53,754 bases of DNA from an uncultured delta proteobacterium (GTDB taxonomy: Bacteria > Desulfobacterota > Desulfobulbia > Desulfobulbales > Desulfocapsaceae): positions 1 to 53,754 of the forward strand of contig CAIQWD010000054.1 of NCBI GenBank assembly GCA_903875445.1, in the 5' to 3' direction. The position numbers and the translations under genes were made by a program. Every line of letters starts with the position of its first letter. Position 1 is the first letter of the stretch. Below are positions 26,279 through 35,286 of the stretch, piece after piece. A model generated the notes under the pieces. That model worked only from the letters and a program-made list of their open reading frames with translations, searched no databases and was not told the origin of the DNA.

Positions 26279-28385
26279 ATGAAAAATCTCACTAAACGCA
26301 CCTTGGCAGTCTTTCTGGTGCTTCTTTTTTTCACTGTCGGTTGTGGAATTGCACAAGATATCCAGAAGGTTGACCAGAAAAGAAACCAACTTATCGGTTA
26401 TATGCTGGACAAAGAACTTCCTGTCGTCCATTTCAGCCATAAGGAGATGAATGAATCCTTGTCCCTGGTGGCCTTTGATCTCTACCTGAAGCAGCTTGAT
26501 TACCAGAAAAGGTTTCTGCTGAGCAGTGATGTAACGGTACTGCGCTCCTTCGCCCCTCACATAGCGGACAACCTGGAGCGTGGGACCAATGTCCTGCCGG
26601 TAACCGGATACGATATCATGAAAAAACGGATCGGTCAGATTGAAAAAATGGTGGATCAGATAATGGCTACCGGGTTTGAAGTGAAGAGTGATGAAGTCTA
26701 TGAAACCGATCCCAAAAAAATCACCTATGCCGACGACCTGAAAGGATTAAAGGACAGATGGCGAAGGATAATGAAAGCGCAGGTTATTTACAGGTTTCTC
26801 GAACTTGCGGAGGATCAGAAAACAGCGAATGCGAAACTTCCAGAGGATGAGCTGTGGAAGCTGGCGAAAGAAAAGGAGTCCAAGGTTAATAAAGAGTTTT
26901 TTCTTCGTCTGCATCAAGAGACTCTGCAGGATCATTATGACCGCTTTTTTAATGCGATTGCCAGGGCCTTTGACCCACACACGAATTATCTTCCCCCCCA
27001 ACCAAAGAGAGGATTTTGATATTCAGATGCGAGGTAATCTGGAAGGAGTGGGGGCTCTTCTTCGCGAGGAGAACGGATTTATCAAGATTGTCAGCATCAT
27101 CCCTGGAAGCCCTGCCGCCAAACAGGGTATGCTTCAGGCCGAGGATATTCTCCTCCAGGTGGCGGAAAAAGGTGCCGACCCGGTTGAACTTACGGATATG
27201 CGTTCCAGTGATGCTGTGCGTCTGATCCGAGGACCTAAGGGAACTGAGGTTCTTTTGACGGTGAAGAAACCGGATGGGACAAAAAAGGTTGTCCCGATAG
27301 TCAGAGATGTGGTTCAGATAGAAGATACCTTCGTAAAAGATACGGTGATAGACGCTCCGGATGGCGGGAAGATCGGTTACATCCTGGTCCCAAGTTTTTA
27401 CAGGGATTTTGAAAAGACAAAAAGTGATGAAGTTGCCAGGAATGCCACCGATGATACTCGTAAGGCAATAGATAATCTGAAAAAAACCAATATCGAAGGG
27501 ATTATTCTTGATCTACGTAATGATGGTGGTGGCTCGCTGGGTGATGCCGTCGATATCACCGGGCTGTTCATCAAGTCTGGGCCTGTTGTTCAGATCAAGA
27601 ACAGCAACGGAAAGATCCGGATTCTCAACGATGACGATGATACTATTGAATACAGCGGTCCGCTTGTCGTTCTGGTGAACCAGTTTTCCGCGTCGGCCTC
27701 GGAGATTGTGGCCGCAGCCCTGCAGGATTATAAGCGGGCCATTATCGTCGGTGGCGAACAAACCCATGGAAAGGGGACTGTGCAGACCATTATAAATCTG
27801 AACAAAAATCTACGAGCTTCAATGTCAAAAGAAATTGGCGATCTCGGGGTGGTAACGGTGACTATCCAGAAGTTCTACCGAATCACCGGCGGTTCCACCC
27901 AGTACAAGGGTGTTGTGCCCGATATTATCCTGCCGAGTTTGTTCCAGCATCTGAAATCAGGTGAAAAGTATCTTGATTACTCTCTTCCTTGGGATCAGGT
28001 CGGGCCGGCAAAGTATACCTCCTTCAGCGGCAAGCCCATTGATCTGGACATGATCCGGAAAAGGAGTCTGCAGAGGGGTGAACATGATCCGGGTATGCAG
28101 GCCATCGCCGAGGAGGCGGCAAAGGCGGATGAACGAAGCAAACAGACCGCTATCTCATTGAAGCTGACAGATATGCGTCAGAAAATAGAAGAGGCTCGTG
28201 AGGAACGAAAAAAACTCAGTTTCCAGTTTCAAAATCACCAAACAAGGCTATATGATGATCAGTTGGATACCGCCGATGGAAAGGATGCCACAAAAGACGA
28301 TGTCCTCAGCTGGAAAGAAGAACTTAAGCAGGATCCCTATGTAGGTGAAGCAAAGAACATCATTGTCGATATGATAAGACAATGA
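26279..28385 (+). pseudogene. prc: Carboxy-terminal (tail-specific) protease, S41A, frameshifted
   Basis: Periplasmic Prc/Tsp-type serine protease that trims or degrades envelope proteins. The signal region (FLVLLFFTVGCGIAQ) has a plausible lipobox cysteine. The N-terminal part runs to HTNYLPP, then leaves frame and stops at 27019. The next frame continues NQREDFDIQMRGNLEGVGAL, then a PDZ domain (GSPAAKQGMLQAEDILL) and the protease core: LDLRNDGGGSLGDAV, the serine in NQFSASASEIVAAAL, and the lysine in THGKGTVQ. Removing one C from the C7 run at 26993-26999 restores a 701-aa protein. An 8-bp inverted repeat (28411-28441) follows the stop. As printed, the first product lacks the catalytic dyad. 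A sequencing error is a likely cause. Confidence 0.9.
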
Positions 28386-28567
28386 CAATATGGTTCTTTT
28401 CACCAGCTACTTTCGCCTATCATAGATCCTGTCAGGCGAAACCGACAGAGCATCTCTCTCTGGATGCGCCACAAATATCCTTGATATAGGGAGGTTATTC
28501 GTGCTATTTTTCAGGCGGAAGGTGAGGAGAGTTACGCATTTTCATTCATCCTTGTGGTTAGAGACAA

Positions 28568-29362
28568 ATGCATAGATTGCAGTACACTGAACATCTTTAT
28601 AGAACACCGGTCCGGCCTATATCCCTGCTGTCAAAAGTGTTTCCCTCGTTACTGTTTTATGTGCACCTCATTAGTATTGTGTGGCGATCGAGCAGGGTGG
28701 CCAAAAGGGGTGAGTATGGCGACGACAATTGGATTGAAAGTAGCCTGGAGGTGTTGCGACGACTAGAACAGGTGGGAGTTACAATAGATATATCAGGTAT
28801 TGAAAATATCGAGCAACAAAACGGACCGGTTGTTTTTGTAGCCAATCATATGAGCATGATGGAGACAATGCTTTTACCCGTTATTATTCAACCGATATTA
28901 CCGGTAACTTTCGTTGTCAAGGAAAGCCTTCTCGCTTATCCGGTATTCAAGCATATCATGTATTCCCGTCATCCCGTTGCCGTCAGCAGAATCAATCCTC
29001 GGCAGGATTTGAAAGTTGTCATGTCCGAAGGGGTCGATAGATTGCGAGCCGGGATTTCGATAATCGTGTTTCCTCAGACAACGCGATCGCATACGTTCGA
29101 TCCGGAAGAAATGAGTTCGATTGGTGTGAAGCTTGCAAAAAAAGCTGGGGTCCCGGTCATCCCTGTGGCTTTGAAAACGGATTGTTGGCAAAATGGTCCA
29201 TGGATCAAGGACTTCGGCAAGCTTGATATTTCCAGGACGGCGTACTATTCCTTTGGTGCTCCAAGAATGATTGTTGGCAAAGGTGATGAGGAACAAGGTG
29301 CAGTCAACGCGTTTATTGCTACTGCATTGAAAAAGTGGGGGCGGGATACCCAATCAAGATAA
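28568..29362 (+). CDS. 1-acyl-sn-glycerol-3-phosphate acyltransferase (PlsC family)
   Basis: Membrane-associated lysophospholipid acyltransferase, 264 aa. The catalytic block is VFVANHMSMMETMLLP, where the usual NHxxxxD reads NHxxxxE, and the substrate block FPEGTRS reads FPQTTRS. KLAKKAGVPVIPVAL follows, as in the family. One hydrophobic N-terminal segment (LLSKVFPSLLFYVHLISIV) could anchor it to the inner membrane. The acyl acceptor may be lysophosphatidate or another lipid; the altered acid residue and the QTT motif make the exact substrate uncertain. It is a single gene between the protease and the acidic-protein gene (minus). Confidence 0.85.
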   Translation: MHRLQYTEHLYRTPVRPISLLSKVFPSLLFYVHLISIVWRSSRVAKRGEYGDDNWIESSLEVLRRLEQVGVTIDISGIENIEQQNGPVVFVANHMSMMETMLLPVIIQPILPVTFVVKESLLAYPVFKHIMYSRHPVAVSRINPRQDLKVVMSEGVDRLRAGISIIVFPQTTRSHTFDPEEMSSIGVKLAKKAGVPVIPVALKTDCWQNGPWIKDFGKLDISRTAYYSFGAPRMIVGKGDEEQGAVNAFIATALKKWGRDTQSR

Positions 29363-29366
29363 GGTG

Positions 29367-29732
29367 CTAGTCCTCCTCCTCATCTTCAAGAAATTCTTCT
29401 TCGGGGTCTATCTCCTCGGGATCTTCGTCGGCGAGGCTTTCATCATTTTCTTCTGAATTATCATCCACAAAGCTGTCATCTTCAGACTCTATTACGTCAT
29501 CATCGTCATCCAGGCTGCTTTGTTGCCTGATTGCTTTGGGGATTTTCGATTCCGGCAGAACCAGTTCGGTGATTTTGGCAATCTCTTCGTTCAGAGTTGG
29601 ATCCTGAAGACAGACTTCACAAGTGGTCGCATGTTGCTCCATGAATGAGACCATGCGGGCCGGGGCCATGGTTTCTTCCCGAACACTGAGATACCACGAC
29701 TTAATCATTTTAATTAATCTTTCACACTGCAT
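29367..29732 (-). CDS. Hypothetical protein with acidic C-terminal tail
   Basis: A 121-aa protein I do not recognise. The N-terminal half is helical, with two cysteines in CEVC (residues about 38-41) and one near the start, and contains ARMVSFMEQHATTCEV. The last 45 residues are almost all D, E and S, ending EEEFLEDEEED, and are probably disordered. An acidic tail of this kind could bind a basic protein or metal. The start ATG at 29732 is 227 nt from the selenocysteine tRNA gene on the opposite strand. It may be specific to this bacterial group. Confidence 0.65.
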   Translation of the reverse strand: MQCERLIKMIKSWYLSVREETMAPARMVSFMEQHATTCEVCLQDPTLNEEIAKITELVLPESKIPKAIRQQSSLDDDDDVIESEDDSFVDDNSEENDESLADEDPEEIDPEEEFLEDEEED

Positions 29733-29959
29733 GTAGGATAAGAGTCTGCTTCCTTGAAGTTTTAGATGATGCGTTCGTTGTTGGCCATTGGGTCAAGTCA
29801 ATACACCGACAAGGCACAACACTATAATAAATAGTTGTTTTCAAGGTCAACACTTATTCCTCTCTTAGAGATTCTTTTCTTGTTTTAAAGAAAGAATTTC
29901 GTTAAGGTACTTATCCTCCTCTTGGAGGGTAGTAGTTTTCGCTTTTTACAGCATACCTT

Positions 29960-30057
29960 GGAAGTGGATAGGGCACTGGTGGCTCTCCCGGACTTCAAAT
30001 CCGGTGTAGCGGGTTAATAGCCCGTTAGGTGGGTTCGATTCCCATGCACTTCCGCCA
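29960..30057 (+). tRNA. selC: tRNA-Sec (UCA), selenocysteine tRNA
   Basis: A 98-nt gene with encoded CCA. The extended acceptor arm is GGAAGTGG with CACTTCC, the anticodon stem CCGGA/TCCGG encloses CTTCAAA with anticodon TCA, and a long variable arm (AGCGGGTTAATAGCCCGTT) and a GTGGGTTCGATTCCCAT T arm follow. This architecture is diagnostic for selenocysteine tRNA. SelA, SelB and SelD are not in the window. It implies that UGA is decoded as selenocysteine somewhere in this genome. Confidence 0.96.
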
Positions 30058-30133
30058 ATCTTCCGGCGTCAGGTTTTCTCCGGTAGTTGTCTCTTTTCCT
30101 GCTGCCCATTGTTATTGTTAGCAAAAACAATTA

Positions 30134-31000
30134 TCACTTTATCAGTGGATGTCCCATCGTTTGCCGCTGCTCAACATATGCTTCGGCAACTTTTCGCGCA
30201 ATATTTCTGATACGGCCAATATATCTGGTTCGCTCATTGACGCTGATTGCTTTACGGGCGTCAAGAAGATTGAATGTATGTGAGCATTTAAGGCAATAGT
30301 CATAGGCCGGAAGAATCAATTTCTTGTCAACAAGCCTGAGGGCCTCAGCTTCGTAAGTGTCAAAGAACATCAGGAGCTTTTCGACATTGGCCTCTTCGAA
30401 ATTAAAGGTGGAAAACTCAACCTCCGCTTGATGAAAAATCTCACCGTAGGATATCTGTTCATTCCAGGCGATATCGTAGACGCTCTCAACCCCTTGAAGG
30501 TACATGGCAATACGTTCGAGGCCGTAGGTTATCTCAACCGTTGTCGGGTAGAGTTCTATGGAACCCGCCTGTTGAAAATAGGTAAATTGGGTAATTTCCA
30601 TTCCATCCAGCCATACTTCCCAACCAAGGCCGGAAGCTCCGAGGGTTGGTGATTCCCAATCATCTTCGACAAAGCGAATGTCGTGGTCAAGCAGGTTGAG
30701 GCCGAATCTTTCGAGACTCCCAAGATACAATTCCTGGACATTCAGAGGCGATGGCTTGATGACAACTTGATATTGATAATAATGTTGCAGGCGGTTGGGG
30801 TTATTGCCGTATCGGCCATCGGTAGGGCGCCGCGAAGGCTGTGGATATGCCGATTTCCAAGGCTCAGGGCCTAATGCCCGGAGCAGCGTAGCGGGATGGA
30901 AAGTTCCGGCACCGACCTCCATATCGTAGGGCTGTTGGATAACGCACCCTTGCTCTGCCCAATATTGACTCAACTCAAAGATAATATTTTGAAAATTCAT
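30134..31000 (-). CDS. glyQ: Glycyl-tRNA synthetase alpha subunit
   Basis: Catalytic (alpha) subunit of the heterotetrameric bacterial glycyl-tRNA synthetase, 288 aa. The N-terminus [20 protein letters not shown] and the motifs [16 protein letters not shown] and [22 protein letters not shown] are clear. I use ATG 31000, since GGGGA lies upstream and the extra 51 codons from 31153 do not resemble the family. The beta subunit gene glyS is not the next gene on this strand: the neighbour in that direction is tRNA-Sec on the plus strand. GlyS must be encoded elsewhere, since GlyQ alone does not charge tRNA. Confidence 0.95.
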   Translation of the reverse strand: MNFQNIIFELSQYWAEQGCVIQQPYDMEVGAGTFHPATLLRALGPEPWKSAYPQPSRRPTDGRYGNNPNRLQHYYQYQVVIKPSPLNVQELYLGSLERFGLNLLDHDIRFVEDDWESPTLGASGLGWEVWLDGMEITQFTYFQQAGSIELYPTTVEITYGLERIAMYLQGVESVYDIAWNEQISYGEIFHQAEVEFSTFNFEEANVEKLLMFFDTYEAEALRLVDKKLILPAYDYCLKCSHTFNLLDARKAISVNERTRYIGRIRNIARKVAEAYVEQRQTMGHPLIK

Positions 31001-31202
31001 AGAAATTCCCCAGGGTCTGCTTTTGATCAAGGAATGCACAAAAAACGCTGTAGGCCTTCCTGCTTGGCAATGATTCCGTAGTATATAATTGTTATCTTGA
31101 CTTTTGTCTATGGGGTCATCATTGTGTTGCCCTGGAAGGAGTGAAATTCGCACCCATATTTCTCAAACGCAGTCAACACCATCAGTTTATGGACCCCATT
31201 GC

Positions 31203-31631
31203 ATGCAGACATTTTCTTCTTTTCAACAATCTTCGGAAATATCGCAGCTTCTTAAGGTAGCAAAAACTATAGCCATTGTCGGTCTGTCGCCAAAAGAAAA
31301 TAGGCCGAGCAATGTGGTCGGTCGTTACTTAGTTGCTGTCGGATATACGGTCTATCCCATTAATCCCGGACAGGATGAGGTCATTGGCAAGAAATGTTAT
31401 CCGGTTCTTGGGGACTTGCCTTTTCCAGTCGATATCGTCAATATTTTTAGGAAGTCAGAGGAAGTTCGGCCAATTGTCGATGAGGTGCTTGCATTGCCGC
31501 ATCTGCCGAAAGCTCTCTGGATGCAGCAGGGTATCAGCAACGAAGAAGCAGCGGAACTTGCGAGAAAAAAAGGGATTCTGGTAGTCATGGATCGGTGCAT
31601 AAAGATTGACCACGAAAATCTCATTCGGTGA
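31203..31631 (+). CDS. CoA-binding protein (YccU-like)
   Basis: A 142-aa single Rossmann domain of the CoA-binding family. IAIVGLSPKENRPSNVVGRY carries the GxSxxxxxxS nucleotide loop. [20 protein letters not shown] and VDIVNIFRKSEEV follow, and WMQQGISNEEAAELARKKG near the end matches YccU proteins. The role is not well defined; members bind CoA. I start at ATG 31203 (MQTFSSFQQS), because the in-frame upstream codons from 31104 do not match the family. It is divergent from glyQ and precedes uvrA by 45 nt. Confidence 0.85.
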   Translation: MQTFSSFQQSSEISQLLKVAKTIAIVGLSPKENRPSNVVGRYLVAVGYTVYPINPGQDEVIGKKCYPVLGDLPFPVDIVNIFRKSEEVRPIVDEVLALPHLPKALWMQQGISNEEAAELARKKGILVVMDRCIKIDHENLIR

Positions 31632-31676
31632 TAGCCGCCCAGGAAACAACCCCCCTTTTTCCCCACCAGCCCTACC

Positions 31677-34508
31677 ATGGAACCAAAGATACTGAGCATT
31701 CGTGGTGCCCGAATGCATAATTTGAAAAACATTGATGTCGACCTGCCACGAAATAGTCTGGTGGTGTTTACCGGAATCTCCGGATCCGGCAAATCAACGT
31801 TGGCATTTGACACACTTTACGCCGAGGGGCAGCGCCGCTATGTTGAGTCCCTTTCGACCTACGCACGCCAGTTTCTCGGGCAGATGGATAAGCCCGATGT
31901 CGATGCCTTGGAAGGGTTATCGCCGGCAGTATCGATTGAACAAAAAACGACGAGCAAAAATCCGCGTTCGACGGTTGGTACGATAACGGAAATATATGAT
32001 CATTTGCGCTTGCTTTTTGCTCGTTGCGGGCATCCTCATTGTCACCAGTGCGGCAGTGAAATTCAGGCTCAATCAATAGAAGACATGGTGAATGCCCTCA
32101 TGGCTCTGCCGGAGGAGACCAAGGTTATCCTCCTTGCTCCCCTGGTGACCGAAAGAAAGGGGAGGCATGAGCAGCTGCTGGTGAGAATTCGCAAGGAAGG
32201 TTTTGTTCGGGTGCGGATTGATGGAGATATCCTGCACGCCGATGATATTACATCACTTGATAAAAATAAAAAGCATTCCATAGAGATTGTTGTCGATCGG
32301 TTGGTTATCAAGGAATCCATGCGTCGGCGCCTGGCCGAATCGGTGAGTACTGCAGTCAAGCTTACCGAAGGCATTCTTTTAGTGCTCTTTCCTGACACCG
32401 CATCGGAAAAATTATTCAGTGAACTTGCTGCCTGCCATAAATGCGGGGTTTCTATGCCATCGCTTTCTACCCAGTTGTTCTCGTTTAATAATCCGCAAGG
32501 AGCATGTTCCGAATGCAGTGGTCTTGGGGTTAAGCAATTTTTTGATCCGGCGCTTATCGTCCCTGATACCCGAAAATCGATCAGTGAGGGGGCAATAGCT
32601 CCATGGGGGTGGCGTAAAGAGGAATCATACACGGGACATATGCTGGAATCTGTCGCCAAGCATTACGGTGTTTCACTGGTAACGCCATTTGAGAAATTTC
32701 CTGAAAAAATTCAAAATATCTTCCTGCATGGTTCCGGGATTGAGGAGATACCTTTTTATTATCGTAAAGGACAGCGGGTTCTCTCGGCAGTCAATCGATT
32801 TGAAGGGGTTATTCCTCAATTGGACAGGCGATATCACGAAACCCAATCAGCGATGATTCGTGAAGAACTCGGGAAGTACATGAATGAACAGCGCTGTACG
32901 CTTTGTTCCGGGGCACGGCTCAAACCCGAGGCTTTGGCAGTGCGAATCGGTAAGTGGTCCATATATGAAATTACTTGCTTATCCATCGAAAAGCTTCTTG
33001 AAGAATTGCCGGTGATTCCTTTATCCCCTCGTGAGAGGAAGATCGGCGAACCCATTCTCAAGGAAATTGTTGATCGGCTCTCCTTCCTTGAAGATGTTGG
33101 GTTGGGGTATCTGTCTCTGGAAAGAAGAGCAGGGACGCTTTCCGGTGGAGAGGCACAGCGTATTCGGCTTGCTTCCCAGATCGGATCGCGGTTGGCAGGA
33201 GTACTATATATTCTGGATGAACCGAGTATCGGTCTGCATCAACGTGACAATCAGAAGCTTATCAATACCTTACTGGAACTGCGAGATTTAGGTAATAGTG
33301 TGATTGTCGTGGAGCATGATACCGATACAATCTTGGCGGCTGATCATGTTCTTGATATGGGGCCTGGGGCCGGAATTCATGGTGGCAAGGTAGTGTACAA
33401 TGGATCAGTCGAAGGTCTGCTGGCGAGCGAAACTTCGGTGACGGGGGCCTATCTTTCCGGACGTTTGGCAATTGAAACACCAAAAGTAAGACGGCCGGTG
33501 CATGAAGGGCGCGGGAAATGGCTGCGTCTCCAGCATTGCAGTATCAATAATTTGCAGAACATAGAGGTATCCTTCCCCATTGGAGTTATTACGGCGGTCA
33601 CCGGGGTTTCCGGTTCGGGGAAAAGCTCTTTGGTAATAGAGACTCTCTATAAGCTTGTGAAGGGCGGATTGAGTAAAAAGGGCACAACCTTCAGCCAGGA
33701 TGGAGCCCTGTTATCCGGGCTGGAATTCATCGACAAGATCATTGATATCGACCAAACTCCTATCGGCAGAACGCCTCGATCAAATCCTGCGACCTATACA
33801 GGTGTTTTTACCCCTATTCGTGAACTGTTTGCTCGTTTGCCGGAATCTCGTTCCCGCGGATATAAACTGGGTCGGTTCAGTTTTAACATAAAAGGCGGGC
33901 GGTGCGAGGCATGCGAAGGCGAGGGGGTAAATAAAATAGTCATGCATTTTCTGCCCGATATTTATGTCGAGTGTGATACCTGTAGAGGGAAGCGCTACAA
34001 CAGTGAGACTTTGGAAATACAATACCGGGGCAAAAACATACACGAAATTCTCGCCATGACGGTCGAGGAAGGTTTGCTTTTTTTTAAAAACGTGCCGGTC
34101 ATACAAACAAAACTGCAAACTCTTTTTGATGTTGGGCTATCATATATTTCACTCGGACAGTCCTCAGTGACCTTGTCGGGAGGCGAAGCTCAGCGTGTAA
34201 AGCTTGCCAAGGAACTCTCGGGCAGGAGTAGCGGAAAAACCATTTATATTTTGGATGAGCCTACCACCGGTTTACATCCGGCAGACATTCAGCATTTGCT
34301 CAATGTTCTCAATCGCCTCGTCGATCAAGGCAATTCTGCAGTTATTATTGAACATAATCTTGATGTAATCAAGACTGCCGACTGGATAATTGATATCGGC
34401 CCGGAAGGAGGACATGGCGGTGGCCGGCTTGTTGCGGTTGGAACTCCCGAATTAATAGCAAACTCCAAGAAATCCTTTACAGGGAAATTTCTGCGGCAGA
34501 TCCTATAA
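31677..34508 (+). CDS. uvrA: Excinuclease ABC subunit A
   Basis: Damage-recognition ATPase of nucleotide excision repair, 943 aa, full length. It has two ABC ATPase halves: Walker A GISGSGKSTLAF near residue 36 and GVSGSGKSSLVIETLY near 645. Signature LSGGEAQRI appears in both. Zinc-binding cysteine pairs are visible (CHKCG/CSECSGLG; CTLCSGARL; CEACEGEG/CDTCRGKRY). LDEPSIGLHQRDN and LDEPTTGLHPADIQ are the two Walker B regions. It lies in tandem after the CoA-binding gene and before secB. No LexA-type operator is evident upstream. Confidence 0.98.
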   Translation: MEPKILSIRGARMHNLKNIDVDLPRNSLVVFTGISGSGKSTLAFDTLYAEGQRRYVESLSTYARQFLGQMDKPDVDALEGLSPAVSIEQKTTSKNPRSTVGTITEIYDHLRLLFARCGHPHCHQCGSEIQAQSIEDMVNALMALPEETKVILLAPLVTERKGRHEQLLVRIRKEGFVRVRIDGDILHADDITSLDKNKKHSIEIVVDRLVIKESMRRRLAESVSTAVKLTEGILLVLFPDTASEKLFSELAACHKCGVSMPSLSTQLFSFNNPQGACSECSGLGVKQFFDPALIVPDTRKSISEGAIAPWGWRKEESYTGHMLESVAKHYGVSLVTPFEKFPEKIQNIFLHGSGIEEIPFYYRKGQRVLSAVNRFEGVIPQLDRRYHETQSAMIREELGKYMNEQRCTLCSGARLKPEALAVRIGKWSIYEITCLSIEKLLEELPVIPLSPRERKIGEPILKEIVDRLSFLEDVGLGYLSLERRAGTLSGGEAQRIRLASQIGSRLAGVLYILDEPSIGLHQRDNQKLINTLLELRDLGNSVIVVEHDTDTILAADHVLDMGPGAGIHGGKVVYNGSVEGLLASETSVTGAYLSGRLAIETPKVRRPVHEGRGKWLRLQHCSINNLQNIEVSFPIGVITAVTGVSGSGKSSLVIETLYKLVKGGLSKKGTTFSQDGALLSGLEFIDKIIDIDQTPIGRTPRSNPATYTGVFTPIRELFARLPESRSRGYKLGRFSFNIKGGRCEACEGEGVNKIVMHFLPDIYVECDTCRGKRYNSETLEIQYRGKNIHEILAMTVEEGLLFFKNVPVIQTKLQTLFDVGLSYISLGQSSVTLSGGEAQRVKLAKELSGRSSGKTIYILDEPTTGLHPADIQHLLNVLNRLVDQGNSAVIIEHNLDVIKTADWIIDIGPEGGHGGGRLVAVGTPELIANSKKSFTGKFLRQIL

Positions 34509-34731
34509 GTGCATAAAAGTCAGTTACAAAACCAGTTCAGGGCTTGCTTCAAAGGTGGAAGTACGTTCTAATAGCGCCTTGCATCTATGGTAAGTATTGG
34601 CGATAAACTGGGAGGATTTTTTTAATATCAGGTTTTCAGATGATGGAAGCGGAACTGATTAATTTTGCCTTCCGACCTCTGCTTTTTTGCAACTCACCGA
34701 TAGACCCTTTTTCAATAACTTGGAGAATCAA

Positions 34732-35205
34732 ATGACAGAAATAACAAATGATGGAAACGTGCCAAGACCGGAATTTCGCATGCAAAAAATGTATATTAAA
34801 GATTTATCTTTCGAAAACCCCAACGCCCCTCAGATTTTTACGATCCAGCAAAAAATGGATCCGGGCGTTGAGGTGAATTTGCAGCTCAATAATCACCAGA
34901 TTGATACGGACCATTGGGAGGTGGTTTTGAAAATCACCGCCAAAGTCTCATCAAAAGATGAAAACAAAGTACTCTTTATCCTTGAAATTGAACATGCTGC
35001 CGTCTTCATGCTGCGAAATATACCAGCTGAGCACATCCAGATGTTACTGGGCGTGGATTGCCCAACACTGCTATTCCCGTTCACTAGGCAGATTGTCAGT
35101 CAGGTTTCGGTCGACGGCGGGTATATTCCATTTCTTATGGAACCCGTCAATTTTATGGCTCTTTATCAAAATGCCCAGAAGAAGAAAGGAGAGAACGGTA
35201 ATTGA
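34732..35205 (+). CDS. secB: Protein-export chaperone SecB
   Basis: Cytosolic homotetrameric chaperone that keeps preproteins unfolded and hands them to SecA; 157 aa. Family features: PEFRMQKMYIKDLSFENPNAP, LFILEIEHAAVFMLRNIP, and LLFPFTRQIVSQVSVDGGYIPFLMEPVNF. I start at ATG 34732, which follows TTGGAGAATCAA; the open frame extends back to 34687 without family similarity. It is 223 nt from uvrA. The downstream terminator at 35228 closes it. Confidence 0.95.
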   Translation: MTEITNDGNVPRPEFRMQKMYIKDLSFENPNAPQIFTIQQKMDPGVEVNLQLNNHQIDTDHWEVVLKITAKVSSKDENKVLFILEIEHAAVFMLRNIPAEHIQMLLGVDCPTLLFPFTRQIVSQVSVDGGYIPFLMEPVNFMALYQNAQKKKGENGN

Positions 35206-35227
35206 AAGATAAGAAAAAATAGAAAAC

Positions 35228-35261
35228 GGGGGCGATTGGCCGGTGTCAATCGCCCCCTTTT
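35228..35261. terminator. Rho-independent terminator of secB
   Basis: An 11-bp stem, GGGGGCGATTG (35228-35238) with CAATCGCCCCC (35247-35257), and an 8-nt loop are followed by TTTT. It lies between convergent secB and the lipoprotein gene and may serve both. Confidence 0.9.
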
Positions 35262-35286
35262 GGTTGCAAAGTAATAGAGAAAGGAA

